A DNA stretch of 64,000 bases from Vibrio maritimus (GCF_021441885.1 NZ_CP090439.1:1860001-1924000); one strand, 5' to 3'. Shown: positions 1-9,401, counted from the stretch's first letter. The notes: generated from the sequence alone by a model not told the origin. Translations and numbers: made by a program.

Positions 1-79
1 AATGAGATAGACTTTATGACACTGACAAGAAGTATTAGCTAAATAATGATTTAGCCTTATCAAAAGTTGAATGGGAAAT

Positions 80-1321
80 CTATCCCTCAATAACTTCCTG
101 CGAATAACAGAAGTAAACCATACAAATAATAAGGATCCAAAATATATTTGCACTAATTAACACCCCACTTGAGGATGTCGCAATTATGAGACAGCCAATT
201 ATGACACTCACAGCTCCGGATAATTGAAAAGCATACCTAGCAGTAATCACTTGTTTCAGCAAAGTGGAAAACAAGCAGTAAAATAACCAAGATAATACTG
301 ATGTAGCACCTATAAAACCCACGCCTAATAATATATCTAAAAAGGAACTGTGTGTTGATTTCGCCATCCACCCAAAGGCCAAGGAATACTCGTACATAAT
401 CTCTGGGCGAGAGAATACTCCGATGCCATAGCCAAAGACAGGTTTCTCAATAACGAGAGGCAATAAGACCTCCCAGAGCCCGGTTCTTCCCGTAAGCGAT
501 GGGTCTCGACCTAGCAAGGTCATAAGTTCATCGAAATACGTGCTTACCACAAATCCCCCGACTACTAGTACTAGGAGATATGTTGTGACGATGAAAAGCC
601 TTTGAGAGACGAGTGAATGCTTAAGTATTAGGTAAGATAGCCAGAAAGAAAGATGTACGATAAAAAATGTTAGTATCGCTGTCATTGATTTAGATCCAAA
701 CACCATTACGCAGCATAATACAAATAGTATTAAATCGTTTCTAGTCCTGAGCTTTTCTAGGTAGAACCACTTTGAAATAAAAATAACACTAACTAATGCA
801 AAATAAGCTCCCGCTACATTTTTATGTACGAACATACCTCGCCAAGCGCCCTCATGTACACCAGACATTATGGCATAACCGGGGGAAACTAATACATAAA
901 AAAAGTTTACAAGCACAGTTAGCGATATTATTTTTGTTATAAAGACAAGTAATGCTTCAGGTCCATAACGATGATAATAAAGTATGGGTGGTAACGTAAT
1001 CACCATAAATGAAACAAAATAGCGCATTGATAGAACTTTGTAATCTGACAATACAACTGAAAAGAGTATAGAAACTATCACCAACCACTCGACTTTCTTT
1101 AGTCGAATATCCAATAAAAGCCGATAACCCGAAAAAACTAAGTAAGCAATGAGCAATAACATTACGAGTATTTGCATTAGTTTTTGAGGCATGTAGGTGA
1201 TTTGAGCAAGTTGGTGTTGAGCTGACGGATAGCCAATCCACATACTTGTTGAGCGAAAGAATGACAGCGCTAACATGCAGCTTAAGCAAAATGAGTCAAA
1301 TTTATCTCTATTGATCAACAT
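80..1321 (-). CDS. Wzy/WaaL-type O-antigen ligase/polymerase family membrane protein
   Basis: A 413-residue, very hydrophobic protein with roughly ten to twelve predicted transmembrane segments. In the second half there is a larger soluble-looking stretch (about residues 265-325, with GRDPSLTGRTGLWE and YGIGVFSRPE) that matches the periplasmic loop of the O-antigen ligase/Wzy superfamily (PF04932). As the last gene of a Wzx/Wzy-type cluster that otherwise lacks a polymerase, it most likely joins lipid-linked repeat units in the periplasm. Its ATG lies 3 bp after the stop of the lyase-like gene, so it is the distal gene of the operon. The family cannot be split into ligase and polymerase from sequence alone; the polymerase role is inferred from context. 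Confidence 0.82.
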   Translation of the reverse strand: MLINRDKFDSFCLSCMLALSFFRSTSMWIGYPSAQHQLAQITYMPQKLMQILVMLLLIAYLVFSGYRLLLDIRLKKVEWLVIVSILFSVVLSDYKVLSMRYFVSFMVITLPPILYYHRYGPEALLVFITKIISLTVLVNFFYVLVSPGYAIMSGVHEGAWRGMFVHKNVAGAYFALVSVIFISKWFYLEKLRTRNDLILFVLCCVMVFGSKSMTAILTFFIVHLSFWLSYLILKHSLVSQRLFIVTTYLLVLVVGGFVVSTYFDELMTLLGRDPSLTGRTGLWEVLLPLVIEKPVFGYGIGVFSRPEIMYEYSLAFGWMAKSTHSSFLDILLGVGFIGATSVLSWLFYCLFSTLLKQVITARYAFQLSGAVSVIIGCLIIATSSSGVLISANIFWILIICMVYFCYSQEVIEG

Positions 1322-1324
1322 ATC

Positions 1325-2068
1325 TTACTCAAACTCCACATTTCTGACCGATAGTGCAATATGATCATTCTCTGCCCATCGTGTCGGCTTGTAGATACCG
1401 AGTTTAAAGTAAGGATCTCTATCATCATTAAATGTATTGGGGCCCACGACTTCGGATAGCAATTCATCATTGAGCGAAACTCTGATATGTCCTTCATCAT
1501 TAGTGCTCATAACCCCTTCAACCGTAAACTCGTTCCAACTACCGACATTAAAAGTTCGTTCGGAGAAAAGTGTCCTAGCTTGTATTGAGTTGCCATCGTT
1601 GGCACAAGTACCATTGATGGTGCTCGATATATGTTGTTCATCCCATCGATTAAACATTCTTAACGTGCCGCCTCTCGATTCCAATGCGCTAACGGGACAA
1701 CGCCATCGCTCGCCTTCATCTGGGAATGAATGGAATTGAAAATAACTATGCCAGTTAACTGGATCGTCATACACTTCATTCACTTTAAACTCGAAACTTA
1801 ACCGGAACCTGACGTCTCTTTGAAGTAGCCCTTGGATTGCAAACTCACACCGTTTTCTATTTTTCTCAGGCGTAAGAGTAAACGTTGTAACGCCCGTGTC
1901 CTCGCCGTGTCCCCACAGCGACTCTGCACACTCAAACACCAAACTAGCGGTTTTATCAGACGGAAACGTCAAAAATTGTTGTGGTTCGATCGTTTTCTTT
2001 TCATTAGCGACCACGTTGATACTTACGAGGCTCGTTAGTCCGATCAATAAGTGAGTTTTAATTTGCAT
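1325..2068 (-). CDS. Secreted polysaccharide-lyase-like jelly-roll protein
   Basis: 247 residues beginning with a Sec signal peptide (MQIKTHLLIGLTSLVSINVVA, cleavage near residue 21). The body alternates beta-strand-rich and aromatic/charged segments (WHSYFQFHSFPDEGERWRCP, GSWNEFTVEGV, DPYFKLGIYKPTRW) typical of the heparin-lyase-I/alginate-lyase-like jelly roll (PF14099 type). Two Cys around residues 115-155 may form a disulfide. The ATG overlaps the stop of the upstream WecG-like gene by 11 bp, implying translational coupling. A secreted lyase in an exopolysaccharide operon usually trims or releases the polymer made by that operon. The family assignment rests on fold-like pattern, so the enzymatic activity is a moderate-confidence inference. 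Confidence 0.68.
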   Translation of the reverse strand: MQIKTHLLIGLTSLVSINVVANEKKTIEPQQFLTFPSDKTASLVFECAESLWGHGEDTGVTTFTLTPEKNRKRCEFAIQGLLQRDVRFRLSFEFKVNEVYDDPVNWHSYFQFHSFPDEGERWRCPVSALESRGGTLRMFNRWDEQHISSTINGTCANDGNSIQARTLFSERTFNVGSWNEFTVEGVMSTNDEGHIRVSLNDELLSEVVGPNTFNDDRDPYFKLGIYKPTRWAENDHIALSVRNVEFE

Positions 2069-2798
2069 AGCGTTTACCCGTTATTAACTTGATCCAAACT
2101 GCTCGCGATAGGAAAACAACATTACCAACAACGTAGCGACTGAATAATCGTTTGGGCTCCATAAACAAACGAAAACACCACTCCATATGACACGCTCTAA
2201 CCCATCGAGGAGCTCGCTCTACTTTTCCAGCCAGAAAATCAATAACTGCACCTCCGTTTACGGTAACAAGAGACGTCATTTCAGCTTGAAGAGCAATGGA
2301 GAGTATTTCCTGTTTTGGCATCCCCATCGCCAGTATGACAACGTCGGGAACATTCTCTCTCAATGATTCTAGATAAGTGTCTTCACTTTGAAACCCATCG
2401 ACAGTAGCGACTACATTCAACCCAGAATCTCTGAGCAAAACTTCTGCCTTATCCAGTTCTTCTTGGGCCGAACCAAAAATAGCTACCCGTTTATTTTTGA
2501 AGGATCGTTCAAGTAGTTGGGGGATGAGATCTGTGCCGTTTAGGTTTTCCCCTGGCTCTGAACCCAACATACGGAACAATATCTCTACTCCGATACCATC
2601 TCTCAATAAAAGATCACTTTGTCTTATTGCGGAATAGAAGTTTGCGTCTCTGCATGCCAAATTGAACGCGTGTGCATTCACAAAAGCAATATTAACGTTC
2701 TCGCCGCACCTCATCTTTTCCTCGATGACGGCTATCACGGCATCCGACGTTGGATACGTGGTCACTTTGTCTAAAAGACCACTAAATATGCGTTTCAT
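2058..2798 (-). CDS. WecG/TagA/CpsF (GumM-type) glycosyltransferase
   Basis: 246 residues from the ATG at 2798, chosen because AAGGA lies 8 nt upstream; an upstream extension would run deep into the preceding gene. The protein shows the WecG/TagA family (PF03808) layout: an N-terminal VNAHAFNLACRD segment, RDGIGVEILFRMLG, a LNGTDLIPQLLE motif, the VAIFGSAQEE nucleotide-binding strand, VVILAMGMPKQEI and the VNGGAVIDFLAGKVERAPRW block. Members transfer ManNAc(A) or, in GumM of xanthan synthesis, glucuronic acid. Because the operon also makes UDP-glucuronate (Ugd), a glucuronosyl transferase role is plausible but unproven. It overlaps the preceding glycosyltransferase gene by 17 bp. Confidence 0.88.
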   Translation of the reverse strand: MKRIFSGLLDKVTTYPTSDAVIAVIEEKMRCGENVNIAFVNAHAFNLACRDANFYSAIRQSDLLLRDGIGVEILFRMLGSEPGENLNGTDLIPQLLERSFKNKRVAIFGSAQEELDKAEVLLRDSGLNVVATVDGFQSEDTYLESLRENVPDVVILAMGMPKQEILSIALQAEMTSLVTVNGGAVIDFLAGKVERAPRWVRACHMEWCFRLFMEPKRLFSRYVVGNVVFLSRAVWIKLITGKRYAN

Positions 2799-3930
2799 TA
2801 TTGTCTTCCTTGATTTGATGATCCCTGATTTGGGCAATCGCTTGATGGGCTCGGAGAGACCAAGTGTTGGCCTCGGCAAATTCAGTACGCTCCCGCCTTA
2901 GACCGTCGCGTCTTGATAATATTTGTTCAAGACTATCCAAGAATGACTCGATATCATTGGCGATACTAATTAAATGACGACCACTTCGATCAAAATCGCA
3001 GGCCACTGACACGGTAGGTATTCCACATGCGCAGTACTCATACAGCTTCAAAGGATTACGGTAGGCGTTGAATGGGGAACCCTTATAAGGTACCAGGCCT
3101 ACAGTAAAGTCACTTATCATAGAAGGGAGTTTTAGATAGTCTACTTGACCAAGCAACTGCAAGTTTTGGTATTTGTTAGACAGCCTCTCAATTGCATCAT
3201 TCGTTACTCTGCCAATCAACCTGACTGATGCGTTGCGGTACTTTTGACAGATAACCTCTATGAGATCCTCATCAATACTCGTATCGATTGTGCCTACAAA
3301 ACCTATTACTACTGGTTTTTGCTCAGGTTTATCATCAGGATGTGGCACTCCCAACCATTCATCAGAAACGGCATTTGGTAGATAGCAGACGTTGGTCCCT
3401 TGCCCCAACTCTTGAAGCTTTTCGAGTAACCTCTCCCCTGTCGTGAACGTAACAAGACTTTCTTGGACGCATAAACGCAACGTTTGCTCATAGTTTCTTG
3501 AATGAGAGAAGTAGTAGTCTTTGTCGTCATCGTAGTTATCGTAGTGCGTGTAAGCATAAGTGGTACTGACTCCCTTAAGATATAAGTATTGGTCAGGCTT
3601 ATAAAACCAATCTATACGCGACGTATTTGATCGATTTCTAAAAACTACGTTCACTTGTAGCTTAATTGGCAATGTGACAAGCAGCCAAAGGAGCAGTGGG
3701 TATCCTATAACTTTTGATACGGGTACTAATGTGTACAGTGGATATGACGGGACCCCATCAACTTCTTCTCGACGTCGATAGTCACTATCAGTCGCCAAGA
3801 AGAAACGTGGACGCTTAAAATACGCGAGTTTACCGCCTTCGTTTTCAATCTTCCCATTTAACTGCTTGATAAACGGAAGTCGATGAAACCCTTTGATCTT
3901 ATCTGAGATAGAGTACAACGCGATATCCAT
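2782..3930 (-). CDS. GT-B glycosyltransferase (family 1/4-like)
   Basis: 382 residues with a GT-B organisation: a poorly conserved N-terminal acceptor domain and a C-terminal donor domain starting near residue 205 (VVIGFVGTIDTSID), followed by VRLIGRV, LGQVDYLKLPSMISDFTVGLVPYKG and the NPLKLYEYCACGIPTVS signature that contacts the sugar nucleotide. No signal peptide or clear membrane span except a hydrophobic stretch near residues 75-90 (VIGYPLLLWLLVTLPIKL), which may dock it on the inner membrane. It probably adds one sugar to the undecaprenyl-linked repeat unit at the cytoplasmic face. The start lies 2 bp after the stop of the upstream GT2 gene. Donor sugar unknown. Confidence 0.85.
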   Translation of the reverse strand: MDIALYSISDKIKGFHRLPFIKQLNGKIENEGGKLAYFKRPRFFLATDSDYRRREEVDGVPSYPLYTLVPVSKVIGYPLLLWLLVTLPIKLQVNVVFRNRSNTSRIDWFYKPDQYLYLKGVSTTYAYTHYDNYDDDKDYYFSHSRNYEQTLRLCVQESLVTFTTGERLLEKLQELGQGTNVCYLPNAVSDEWLGVPHPDDKPEQKPVVIGFVGTIDTSIDEDLIEVICQKYRNASVRLIGRVTNDAIERLSNKYQNLQLLGQVDYLKLPSMISDFTVGLVPYKGSPFNAYRNPLKLYEYCACGIPTVSVACDFDRSGRHLISIANDIESFLDSLEQILSRRDGLRRERTEFAEANTWSLRAHQAIAQIRDHQIKEDNNETHI

Positions 3931-3932
3931 AC

Positions 3933-4823
3933 CTAACGCCCCGCATCAATCCCATTACTGACAAATATTCCTTTATAGAAGCCTGCCATCCATGCAACTC
4001 CGCATAGATACATCATTGGGCACAGCACAAAGATCATCATAGGGCTAGCAGCGAACTTTATGTTTCTGTAATTGATTCTGGTTATTTTTGCTAACATCAA
4101 AAATGGCAAAAGTGCTGCGATCGCCAGTTTTCCCAGCCCGACTGCTTTGCGCTGATAGCGCAGGAAAAATAGATTGTTTCCGGTGATAAAAATCTTCTTC
4201 AGAACTTTCTTTAACGGTGAGTCCTGAATTTGATACCCGACGATATCAGGGAAGAAGTAGAGCGTTAGACCATCTGACACTAATCGCTCAGTCAACTCCG
4301 TATCTTGCATACGAGGTAAATCGCTAAAACCTCCCGCATTTTCAAAAGTCGATTTCGCAATCACCATAAGAGCTGAACTTAGGTTCGAGCGAATCGTTGG
4401 AGAACGAGTGGCTTGCGATTCATGGTTAAAGTAATAGTGCTCGATATATGAGGAAAGCGACGAATCTGCTTCGGTATTGAGCTCTAATGCGCCACCGAAA
4501 ACCTTAAAACCATTAGACGCATGAGATCCTATCAACTCTAAAGCTCTTGGATCGAGGATGACGTCTGAGTCTAAGAAAACTAAGTAGTCACCTTGTGCAT
4601 ACTTGGCACCGATATTTCGCCCTTTGCCAGGATTAAATCGTTTCGTTTCTTTTATAAACTGGACAAAGCCAAAACGATTGCAGATTTGATCTACTTCGCT
4701 GGTAGCGGAGCAGTCTACTACGATTATTTCTATATTTTCATTAACCTGAGGCTCGATCGCTTTGAGGGTTGCCTCTAAATTATCTTGGGACTCATAAGAT
4801 GGAATAATGACTGATAGTTTCAT
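3933..4823 (-). CDS. Glycosyltransferase family 2 with C-terminal membrane anchor
   Basis: 296 residues from the ATG at 4823, which has AAGGA 8 nt upstream; a TTG two codons earlier is too close to that site. The N-terminal GT-A domain shows VIIPSYESQDNLEATL, IIVVDCSATSE, PGKGRNIGAKYAQGDYLVFLDSDV (the DxD metal-binding motif is D-S-D), and a later MQDTELTERL that fits the ED catalytic motif. Hydrophobic segments at about residues 235-255 and 265-285 suggest membrane attachment. It should transfer one hexose-type residue during assembly of the repeat unit. It sits between two GT-B enzymes in the operon, 23 bp downstream of the previous gene. Specificity cannot be read from the sequence. Confidence 0.87.
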   Translation of the reverse strand: MKLSVIIPSYESQDNLEATLKAIEPQVNENIEIIVVDCSATSEVDQICNRFGFVQFIKETKRFNPGKGRNIGAKYAQGDYLVFLDSDVILDPRALELIGSHASNGFKVFGGALELNTEADSSLSSYIEHYYFNHESQATRSPTIRSNLSSALMVIAKSTFENAGGFSDLPRMQDTELTERLVSDGLTLYFFPDIVGYQIQDSPLKKVLKKIFITGNNLFFLRYQRKAVGLGKLAIAALLPFLMLAKITRINYRNIKFAASPMMIFVLCPMMYLCGVAWMAGFYKGIFVSNGIDAGR

Positions 4824-4846
4824 TGACAAAATCCTTATGTCGATGA

Positions 4847-5995
4847 CTACGCGCGGTAGTCTCTAATCGCTTGCTCATATATGGACTCAAGCTTTTCCGT
4901 TTGTTTTTCTAGATCGTGAACTTCCAGCACGTAACGCCTAGCTTCATCACTGAAGCTTTCCCACAGGCATTGATCAGATACAAGATTCGAAATGGCATTT
5001 ACTAGCTGCGTCGTAGACTCACTATCAACGACGAAACCAGACCTTCCTGGATTAATTGCTTCACGCATACCCCCAGAGCTAAACACAACCGCGGGGGTGC
5101 CAACCGCTTGTGCCTCTACAATCGTTAGAGCCAATGCTTCTTCTTGTCCATTTTTCAGACGGACACTAGGCTGAACATACACCTTAGCTTTTCTCATCCA
5201 TTCAACAACCTGTTCGGGTGTTTGCCGACCGGTAAACGTTATATTGACGGAGAGTTGTGACGCGATTCTTTCTAATGAAGCACGTTCATCACCATCCCCG
5301 ATCAGTACTAGACGATAGTCATTCTGTAGCTTCTGCACCTCCGCCATCGCACGAATCAAATATTCTTGCCCTTTGTACTTAGACATTCTCCCAACGCAGA
5401 CCACTAAGTTTTCACGCGCTACGCTTTGGTCAGGAGTAAACTTTTTTGTGTCGATTCCTATGTAGTGACGAATAATTTTTTCTTTTGGAAAGCCCGCATC
5501 CAGCATTCTCTGTTTAACGCGTTCGGAAACGGCTATAAATTTGGTCACTTTTTCATTTAGACGATGTCGGTTACGATAATAGTTGACATGTAGTCGGCCA
5601 TGCTCAATGACTGTAGGTGACTCAATTAAGTCGAATCCATGAAAGGTAACAACAAGTGGTATATTCAACTTCTTGGACAATGGCGCTGCAGTCATACCAT
5701 TGGGTCCGAAATGAGCGTGGCAAAGCTTTGGCTGTATCTCTTTAATTTGTTTCGTAGCACGCGGTAGGGCTATTCCCAGTTTTAGCGCCTTATCGACTAA
5801 AGAGCCAAACCGACCTCGATTGAGCACAAACGAACGATCTTTTGGCGTCGGCAACCCATTAGGGACAAAGTCACTCCCCATGTAGTTTGCTTTATACCGT
5901 CTTAAAGACTCCCCTTGAGCCAAGATAAATGTCTCTGAGTAAGCAAGAAGATGATTTGAGAAAACAACAATATTACTGATACTTTCTTGTTTCAT
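4847..5995 (-). CDS. GT-B glycosyltransferase, family 4
   Basis: 382 residues from the ATG at 5995; a longer frame would overlap the flippase gene by about 80 bp, and ATAGGT precedes this ATG. It has the complete GT4 pattern: HAHFGPNGMTAAPLS and VVTFHGFD in the acceptor domain, FIAVSERVKQRMLDAGFP and the YIGIDTKKF linker, then CVGRMSKYKGQEYLIRA, LVLIGDGDERASLE, ITFTGRQTPEQVVEWM and the E-x7-E donor motif within EEALALTIVEAQAVGTPAV. Retaining chemistry is expected for GT4. It is a cytoplasmic repeat-unit transferase; colanic-acid WcaL-like proteins are the nearest familiar relatives. Sugar donor unknown. Confidence 0.9.
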   Translation of the reverse strand: MKQESISNIVVFSNHLLAYSETFILAQGESLRRYKANYMGSDFVPNGLPTPKDRSFVLNRGRFGSLVDKALKLGIALPRATKQIKEIQPKLCHAHFGPNGMTAAPLSKKLNIPLVVTFHGFDLIESPTVIEHGRLHVNYYRNRHRLNEKVTKFIAVSERVKQRMLDAGFPKEKIIRHYIGIDTKKFTPDQSVARENLVVCVGRMSKYKGQEYLIRAMAEVQKLQNDYRLVLIGDGDERASLERIASQLSVNITFTGRQTPEQVVEWMRKAKVYVQPSVRLKNGQEEALALTIVEAQAVGTPAVVFSSGGMREAINPGRSGFVVDSESTTQLVNAISNLVSDQCLWESFSDEARRYVLEVHDLEKQTEKLESIYEQAIRDYRA

Positions 5996-6002
5996 GAGTG
6001 AC

Positions 6003-7427
6003 CTATCGATTAATGAATAGACCCCAATGAGTCTTAACGTTTGGCATGAGTATGAGCACCAAAGAAAAGTAAACAATGGTGCCACCTGTAACTTGATAAG
6101 TAAGAAGAAGCCAAGAAGTAGATTGGCTTATCACATGCCCTAGCATGTGTACAACAACAGCCATGCCGATACTTGCTACACAAGGCACCACAACAGGCGA
6201 TAGCTGAGTAAAGCCATTAAGTTTCAGGACCTTATTAATACCCATTACGCTGAAAGGTACAGAAATGACACTTCTGGTGATTAGTCCAAATACTGCAGCA
6301 TATACTCCAAAATCGTCTGCGAGAATCAATGTACAAACTAAGGCAGCTAACGTACTCACTATGTCGGATGTGAGCGATACATTAGGACGCGCGAGTGCAG
6401 TAAACAGACTTGGTGCATACACACGTAACAGACTTACTAGTCCGATTAGAGACATCACTTGAACGGGTACAATCGCCTCTAACCATTTATCGCCAAATAT
6501 CAACGGTATTAAAGTAGGCGCTGTGGCAGCTAACCCCACAAATAGTGGAACAACAAGCAATGCGGTATAGCGTGTCATACCGATAAACAACTCTTGAAGC
6601 TCTTCCTTGTCATCTTTCTTACGAGAAAAAGCCGGCAAAGCATAACTCATCAAACCACTGCTGATTGCACTTCTTGGCATTTCGACAGTTCGCCATGCAA
6701 AGCCGAATAATCCTACAGCAGCAGGACCTGCTACGGTTCCTAATATCAGAGGTAAACCTCTTGTAGTGCCATCCCAACTTAATCTACGTAAGCACAGTAA
6801 CCAGCCAATAGCCGAAAGCTCCTTGAACTCAGTAATCCCAACGTCAAATCCAATTCTTTGGGGCCTGCGAACAGCCAAGTAAAAGAAGCTGATTACCTCT
6901 ATCAACACGGCTTGAATTACGACGGAAAGAGGGCCAAAACCTTTGAAAGCCATAGTGATACCACAAGCTGCTCCAATCAGACGTGCGATGACGGATCGTT
7001 TTGCAAGCAGTTTGAAGTCGCCCTCTATCCTTGCGTTGGCGACGTAAATAGATGACATACCCACAAACACAATAATAAGAAGTGAAAATGCAATTAATTC
7101 TGTTAACACTCTGTTGCTTTGGGTTGAGAATAGCCAGATGGCCACTAACGAACAGGAGAGTAAACTGAAGATGAGTCCACCCCAAAAGGCAGTATCATAA
7201 TGTTTCTTTGAAGCGGCACTTTGTTGAATTAATGCATCTTCGAATAGATTAGCGAAGATCATCGCTATACCTTGCCCAACGGCTAATGCGAAGATGGCAT
7301 AACCAAATTGTTCTGGAGTCAACAATTTTGCGTAGACGAAAAAAGTGACAATAGACACTAGTGTCATCCCACCTTTTTCAATTGCAATCCAAAGTAACTT
7401 AGTAATTCGGTTATTGGTTAACTGCAC
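6003..7427 (-). CDS. Wzx-type polysaccharide flippase (MOP superfamily)
   Basis: 474 residues with about 14 predicted transmembrane helices and an N-terminal TKLLWIAIEKGGMTLVSIVTFFVYAKLL pattern typical of Wzx/PST transporters (Polysacc_synt_3). It should translocate the undecaprenyl-pyrophosphate-linked repeat unit from the cytoplasmic to the periplasmic face. The start is a GTG at 7427 with GAG 7 nt upstream, lying inside the last codons of the pyruvyl transferase gene (17-bp overlap), so the two are translationally coupled. It is the only flippase in the cluster, which together with the Wzy-type gene defines a Wzx/Wzy-dependent pathway rather than an ABC-transporter or synthase pathway. 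Confidence 0.9.
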   Translation of the reverse strand: MQLTNNRITKLLWIAIEKGGMTLVSIVTFFVYAKLLTPEQFGYAIFALAVGQGIAMIFANLFEDALIQQSAASKKHYDTAFWGGLIFSLLSCSLVAIWLFSTQSNRVLTELIAFSLLIIVFVGMSSIYVANARIEGDFKLLAKRSVIARLIGAACGITMAFKGFGPLSVVIQAVLIEVISFFYLAVRRPQRIGFDVGITEFKELSAIGWLLCLRRLSWDGTTRGLPLILGTVAGPAAVGLFGFAWRTVEMPRSAISSGLMSYALPAFSRKKDDKEELQELFIGMTRYTALLVVPLFVGLAATAPTLIPLIFGDKWLEAIVPVQVMSLIGLVSLLRVYAPSLFTALARPNVSLTSDIVSTLAALVCTLILADDFGVYAAVFGLITRSVISVPFSVMGINKVLKLNGFTQLSPVVVPCVASIGMAVVVHMLGHVISQSTSWLLLTYQVTGGTIVYFSLVLILMPNVKTHWGLFINR

Positions 7428-8379
7428 GTTGATACTCTTCTAGCGATTCAAGTCCAAGCCACTCGCTAGAAAAACGACTGAGCTTCCCATAAGAATTGTC
7501 ACGCATAACGACATCTCGGCCTAACAGAAGAGCAAGAATTAGCCCATGGAGCCTATCGGTGTCTACAACATTGGCGCTCTGAAAACGTTCCACCGCAATG
7601 TTTACTACGTGGTCGCTATATTTCTTCCAAAACCATGACAGGCCAAGGGGACAGTTCAATTTATTCTCAGCACGAGCGAGCCTTCGCGCAAAGTCATACC
7701 CAAATTGGTGACGTGTCGTACACAAGTCTTCCCAATCAAATGCATCGACTGTTTGGTCTTCGATGGATTGGGTTTCACAGTCCCGTCGTCTCATTCGAAG
7801 AGGTTTATGCTTATCTGGTAGTGTTTTGTTCCACCTTTGAGCCATAGTAAAAGCCATATCAGGTAGTTTCTTGAGACGCCCGTCTGGCATCGAATCTTTC
7901 ATCTCTTCAAAAGAATGCTGGTCTCGGACATAGAGATGTAGGTCCGGGTGGGATTTGAACACTTCTATGTCTTCCTTAAGAGCAATCGAGTTGTCGTAGT
8001 GAATCGATTGTGGAAGAATGATGACCTTGTTGTTAGGGAACGTACTTACGACTTCCTTTCTTAACTCTTGGTGGTGAGGATAAATATCACCGAAGTTCCC
8101 ACCACCGTTAAGTACTAGCACGGTCTGACTATCTAACTTTTTTTTAAACAAGCGCTGTTTATTTCGTCCTGAAATTCGGTCCTTCACTCTAGCCCCGACT
8201 TTCTGGAAGAGATACTCTGCTCCTTGTGTTATTAGATAATCTCCAACATTCCAATAGATTGGGTAATCAATAAAAATGATTGATTTACCTGACAGTAACG
8301 GCGTCAACTCGGCAAAAAGAAGATCACTCAGTTTATTTAGGGTTGACTGATTAGCTTGTACGATGGGCGCTGTATTCAT
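7411..8379 (-). CDS. Polysaccharide pyruvyl transferase family protein
   Basis: 322 residues of the CsaB/EpsO/GumL-like polysaccharide pyruvyl transferase family (PF04230). Visible motifs are DYPIYWNVGDYLITQGA near residues 39-55, the VLNGGGNFGDIYPHH glycine-rich motif, VIILPQSIH, LYVRDQHSFEEM and a C-terminal VDTDRLHGLILALLLGRDVVMRDNSYGK, where the RLHG motif is diagnostic. The enzyme uses phosphoenolpyruvate to place a pyruvate ketal on a sugar, giving the polymer negative charge. The start ATG overlaps the previous stop as ATGA. Pyruvylation of this exopolysaccharide is therefore predicted. Some family members have other roles, so the exact reaction is inferred. Confidence 0.88.
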   Translation of the reverse strand: MNTAPIVQANQSTLNKLSDLLFAELTPLLSGKSIIFIDYPIYWNVGDYLITQGAEYLFQKVGARVKDRISGRNKQRLFKKKLDSQTVLVLNGGGNFGDIYPHHQELRKEVVSTFPNNKVIILPQSIHYDNSIALKEDIEVFKSHPDLHLYVRDQHSFEEMKDSMPDGRLKKLPDMAFTMAQRWNKTLPDKHKPLRMRRRDCETQSIEDQTVDAFDWEDLCTTRHQFGYDFARRLARAENKLNCPLGLSWFWKKYSDHVVNIAVERFQSANVVDTDRLHGLILALLLGRDVVMRDNSYGKLSRFSSEWLGLESLEEYQRAVNQ

Positions 8380-9377
8380 TTATCACCCCCACTCTCTTTT
8401 GCGAGCGGCAACGACCCATTATTACGAACTCGCATCTTGACCCGTTCAACAATACTCATCCCTTGCGTAGGTGAACATTCATCTAGGTATTGCTGCGCTT
8501 GCTCATTAACTGTTAGTGCTGGATCTTTTTGCCAACTCTTAATCGCTTGAGGGAAAAGACCAAAACCTTTACATAACCCTGTCAGTGTCGAACCATACAA
8601 CCCTGATTTAAAACCTTTATGAACCATCAACCAGGTATGGAAAACAGCAGTAGGGAAAAAGGTTTTGTGTTTCATGTGAAGATAAGTACGATTTCTTACG
8701 TCGAACACCCATCGACCCGCAGTCCACGCCACTCGATGCTCTTTTGAAACCTTATGCCCGATAACAACCTCTGGTGTATAAAGAATCTTGAAATTTGCAT
8801 TGATCAATCGTTTTGATAGGTCGACCTCTTCGTGCAAGAAAAAGAGCGTTGCATCGTATCCACCGATACTATCAAATGCCACTCTCCTTATTAGATGCCC
8901 CGCTCCGACGAATCGGTCGGTATAAAACGACTGGGTTGACCATTCATCAAGTGATTGGTGATAAGACCAACTCGTTACATCATCATCATTCGAACCATGC
9001 CTCAATATCCGAAAAGCTAGTGCACCTAGATCTTCACGCTCAGCCATCAACTCACACGCTTTAGCCACTTGAAACTCATCTGCAAACTCAGCATCGTTAT
9101 CGAGCGAAACGATAAACTCAGAGGATCCTAGAGCACTCGCTTGATTTCTTCCACCCGGGACACCCTTATTCTCTTGGTTACAAACTAACGTAATTTGGGG
9201 ATGTTCATTGCAGTAGGAACGCAAAGTTCTAATCGTTTCTGGTTTTGAGCCTTGATCCACAACGATAACACTTAGGGCGACGCCTTTTTGTTCAAGTGAG
9301 CTTTCTATTGCTGCGATAGTGTCTTCTAGCCGATCCCACGACAGAATAATAATGTCAGCACTGTATTGTTTATTCAT
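8376..9377 (-). CDS. Glycosyltransferase family 2
   Basis: 333 residues with a GT-A domain: IIILSWDRLEDTIAAIESSLEQ, VIVVDQGSKPETI, NKGVPGGRNQASALGSSEFIVSLDNDAEF (DxD as D-N-D), then GAGHLIRRVAFDSIGGYDATLFFLHEEVDLSKRL, where the EEVD segment fits the catalytic ED motif. This arrangement resembles rhamnosyl- and related transferases of the WbbL/GT2 group, but donor identity cannot be fixed. No membrane spans, although the amphipathic AVFHTWLMVHKGFKSGL region is typical of this group. It is the first glycosyltransferase after the export module and overlaps the pyruvyl transferase gene by 4 bp; it starts 24 bp after the kinase stop. Confidence 0.86.
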   Translation of the reverse strand: MNKQYSADIIILSWDRLEDTIAAIESSLEQKGVALSVIVVDQGSKPETIRTLRSYCNEHPQITLVCNQENKGVPGGRNQASALGSSEFIVSLDNDAEFADEFQVAKACELMAEREDLGALAFRILRHGSNDDDVTSWSYHQSLDEWSTQSFYTDRFVGAGHLIRRVAFDSIGGYDATLFFLHEEVDLSKRLINANFKILYTPEVVIGHKVSKEHRVAWTAGRWVFDVRNRTYLHMKHKTFFPTAVFHTWLMVHKGFKSGLYGSTLTGLCKGFGLFPQAIKSWQKDPALTVNEQAQQYLDECSPTQGMSIVERVKMRVRNNGSLPLAKESGGDK

Positions 9378-9401
9378 AACCCCGTCCTGATGGTAATGAG
9401 T

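Noticed and set aside
38..55. 7-bp AT-rich hairpin GCTAAAT/ATTTAGC beyond the Wzy-type gene stop
   Set aside because: AT-only stem without a T-run on the minus strand; too weak to call as terminator of the EPS operon.
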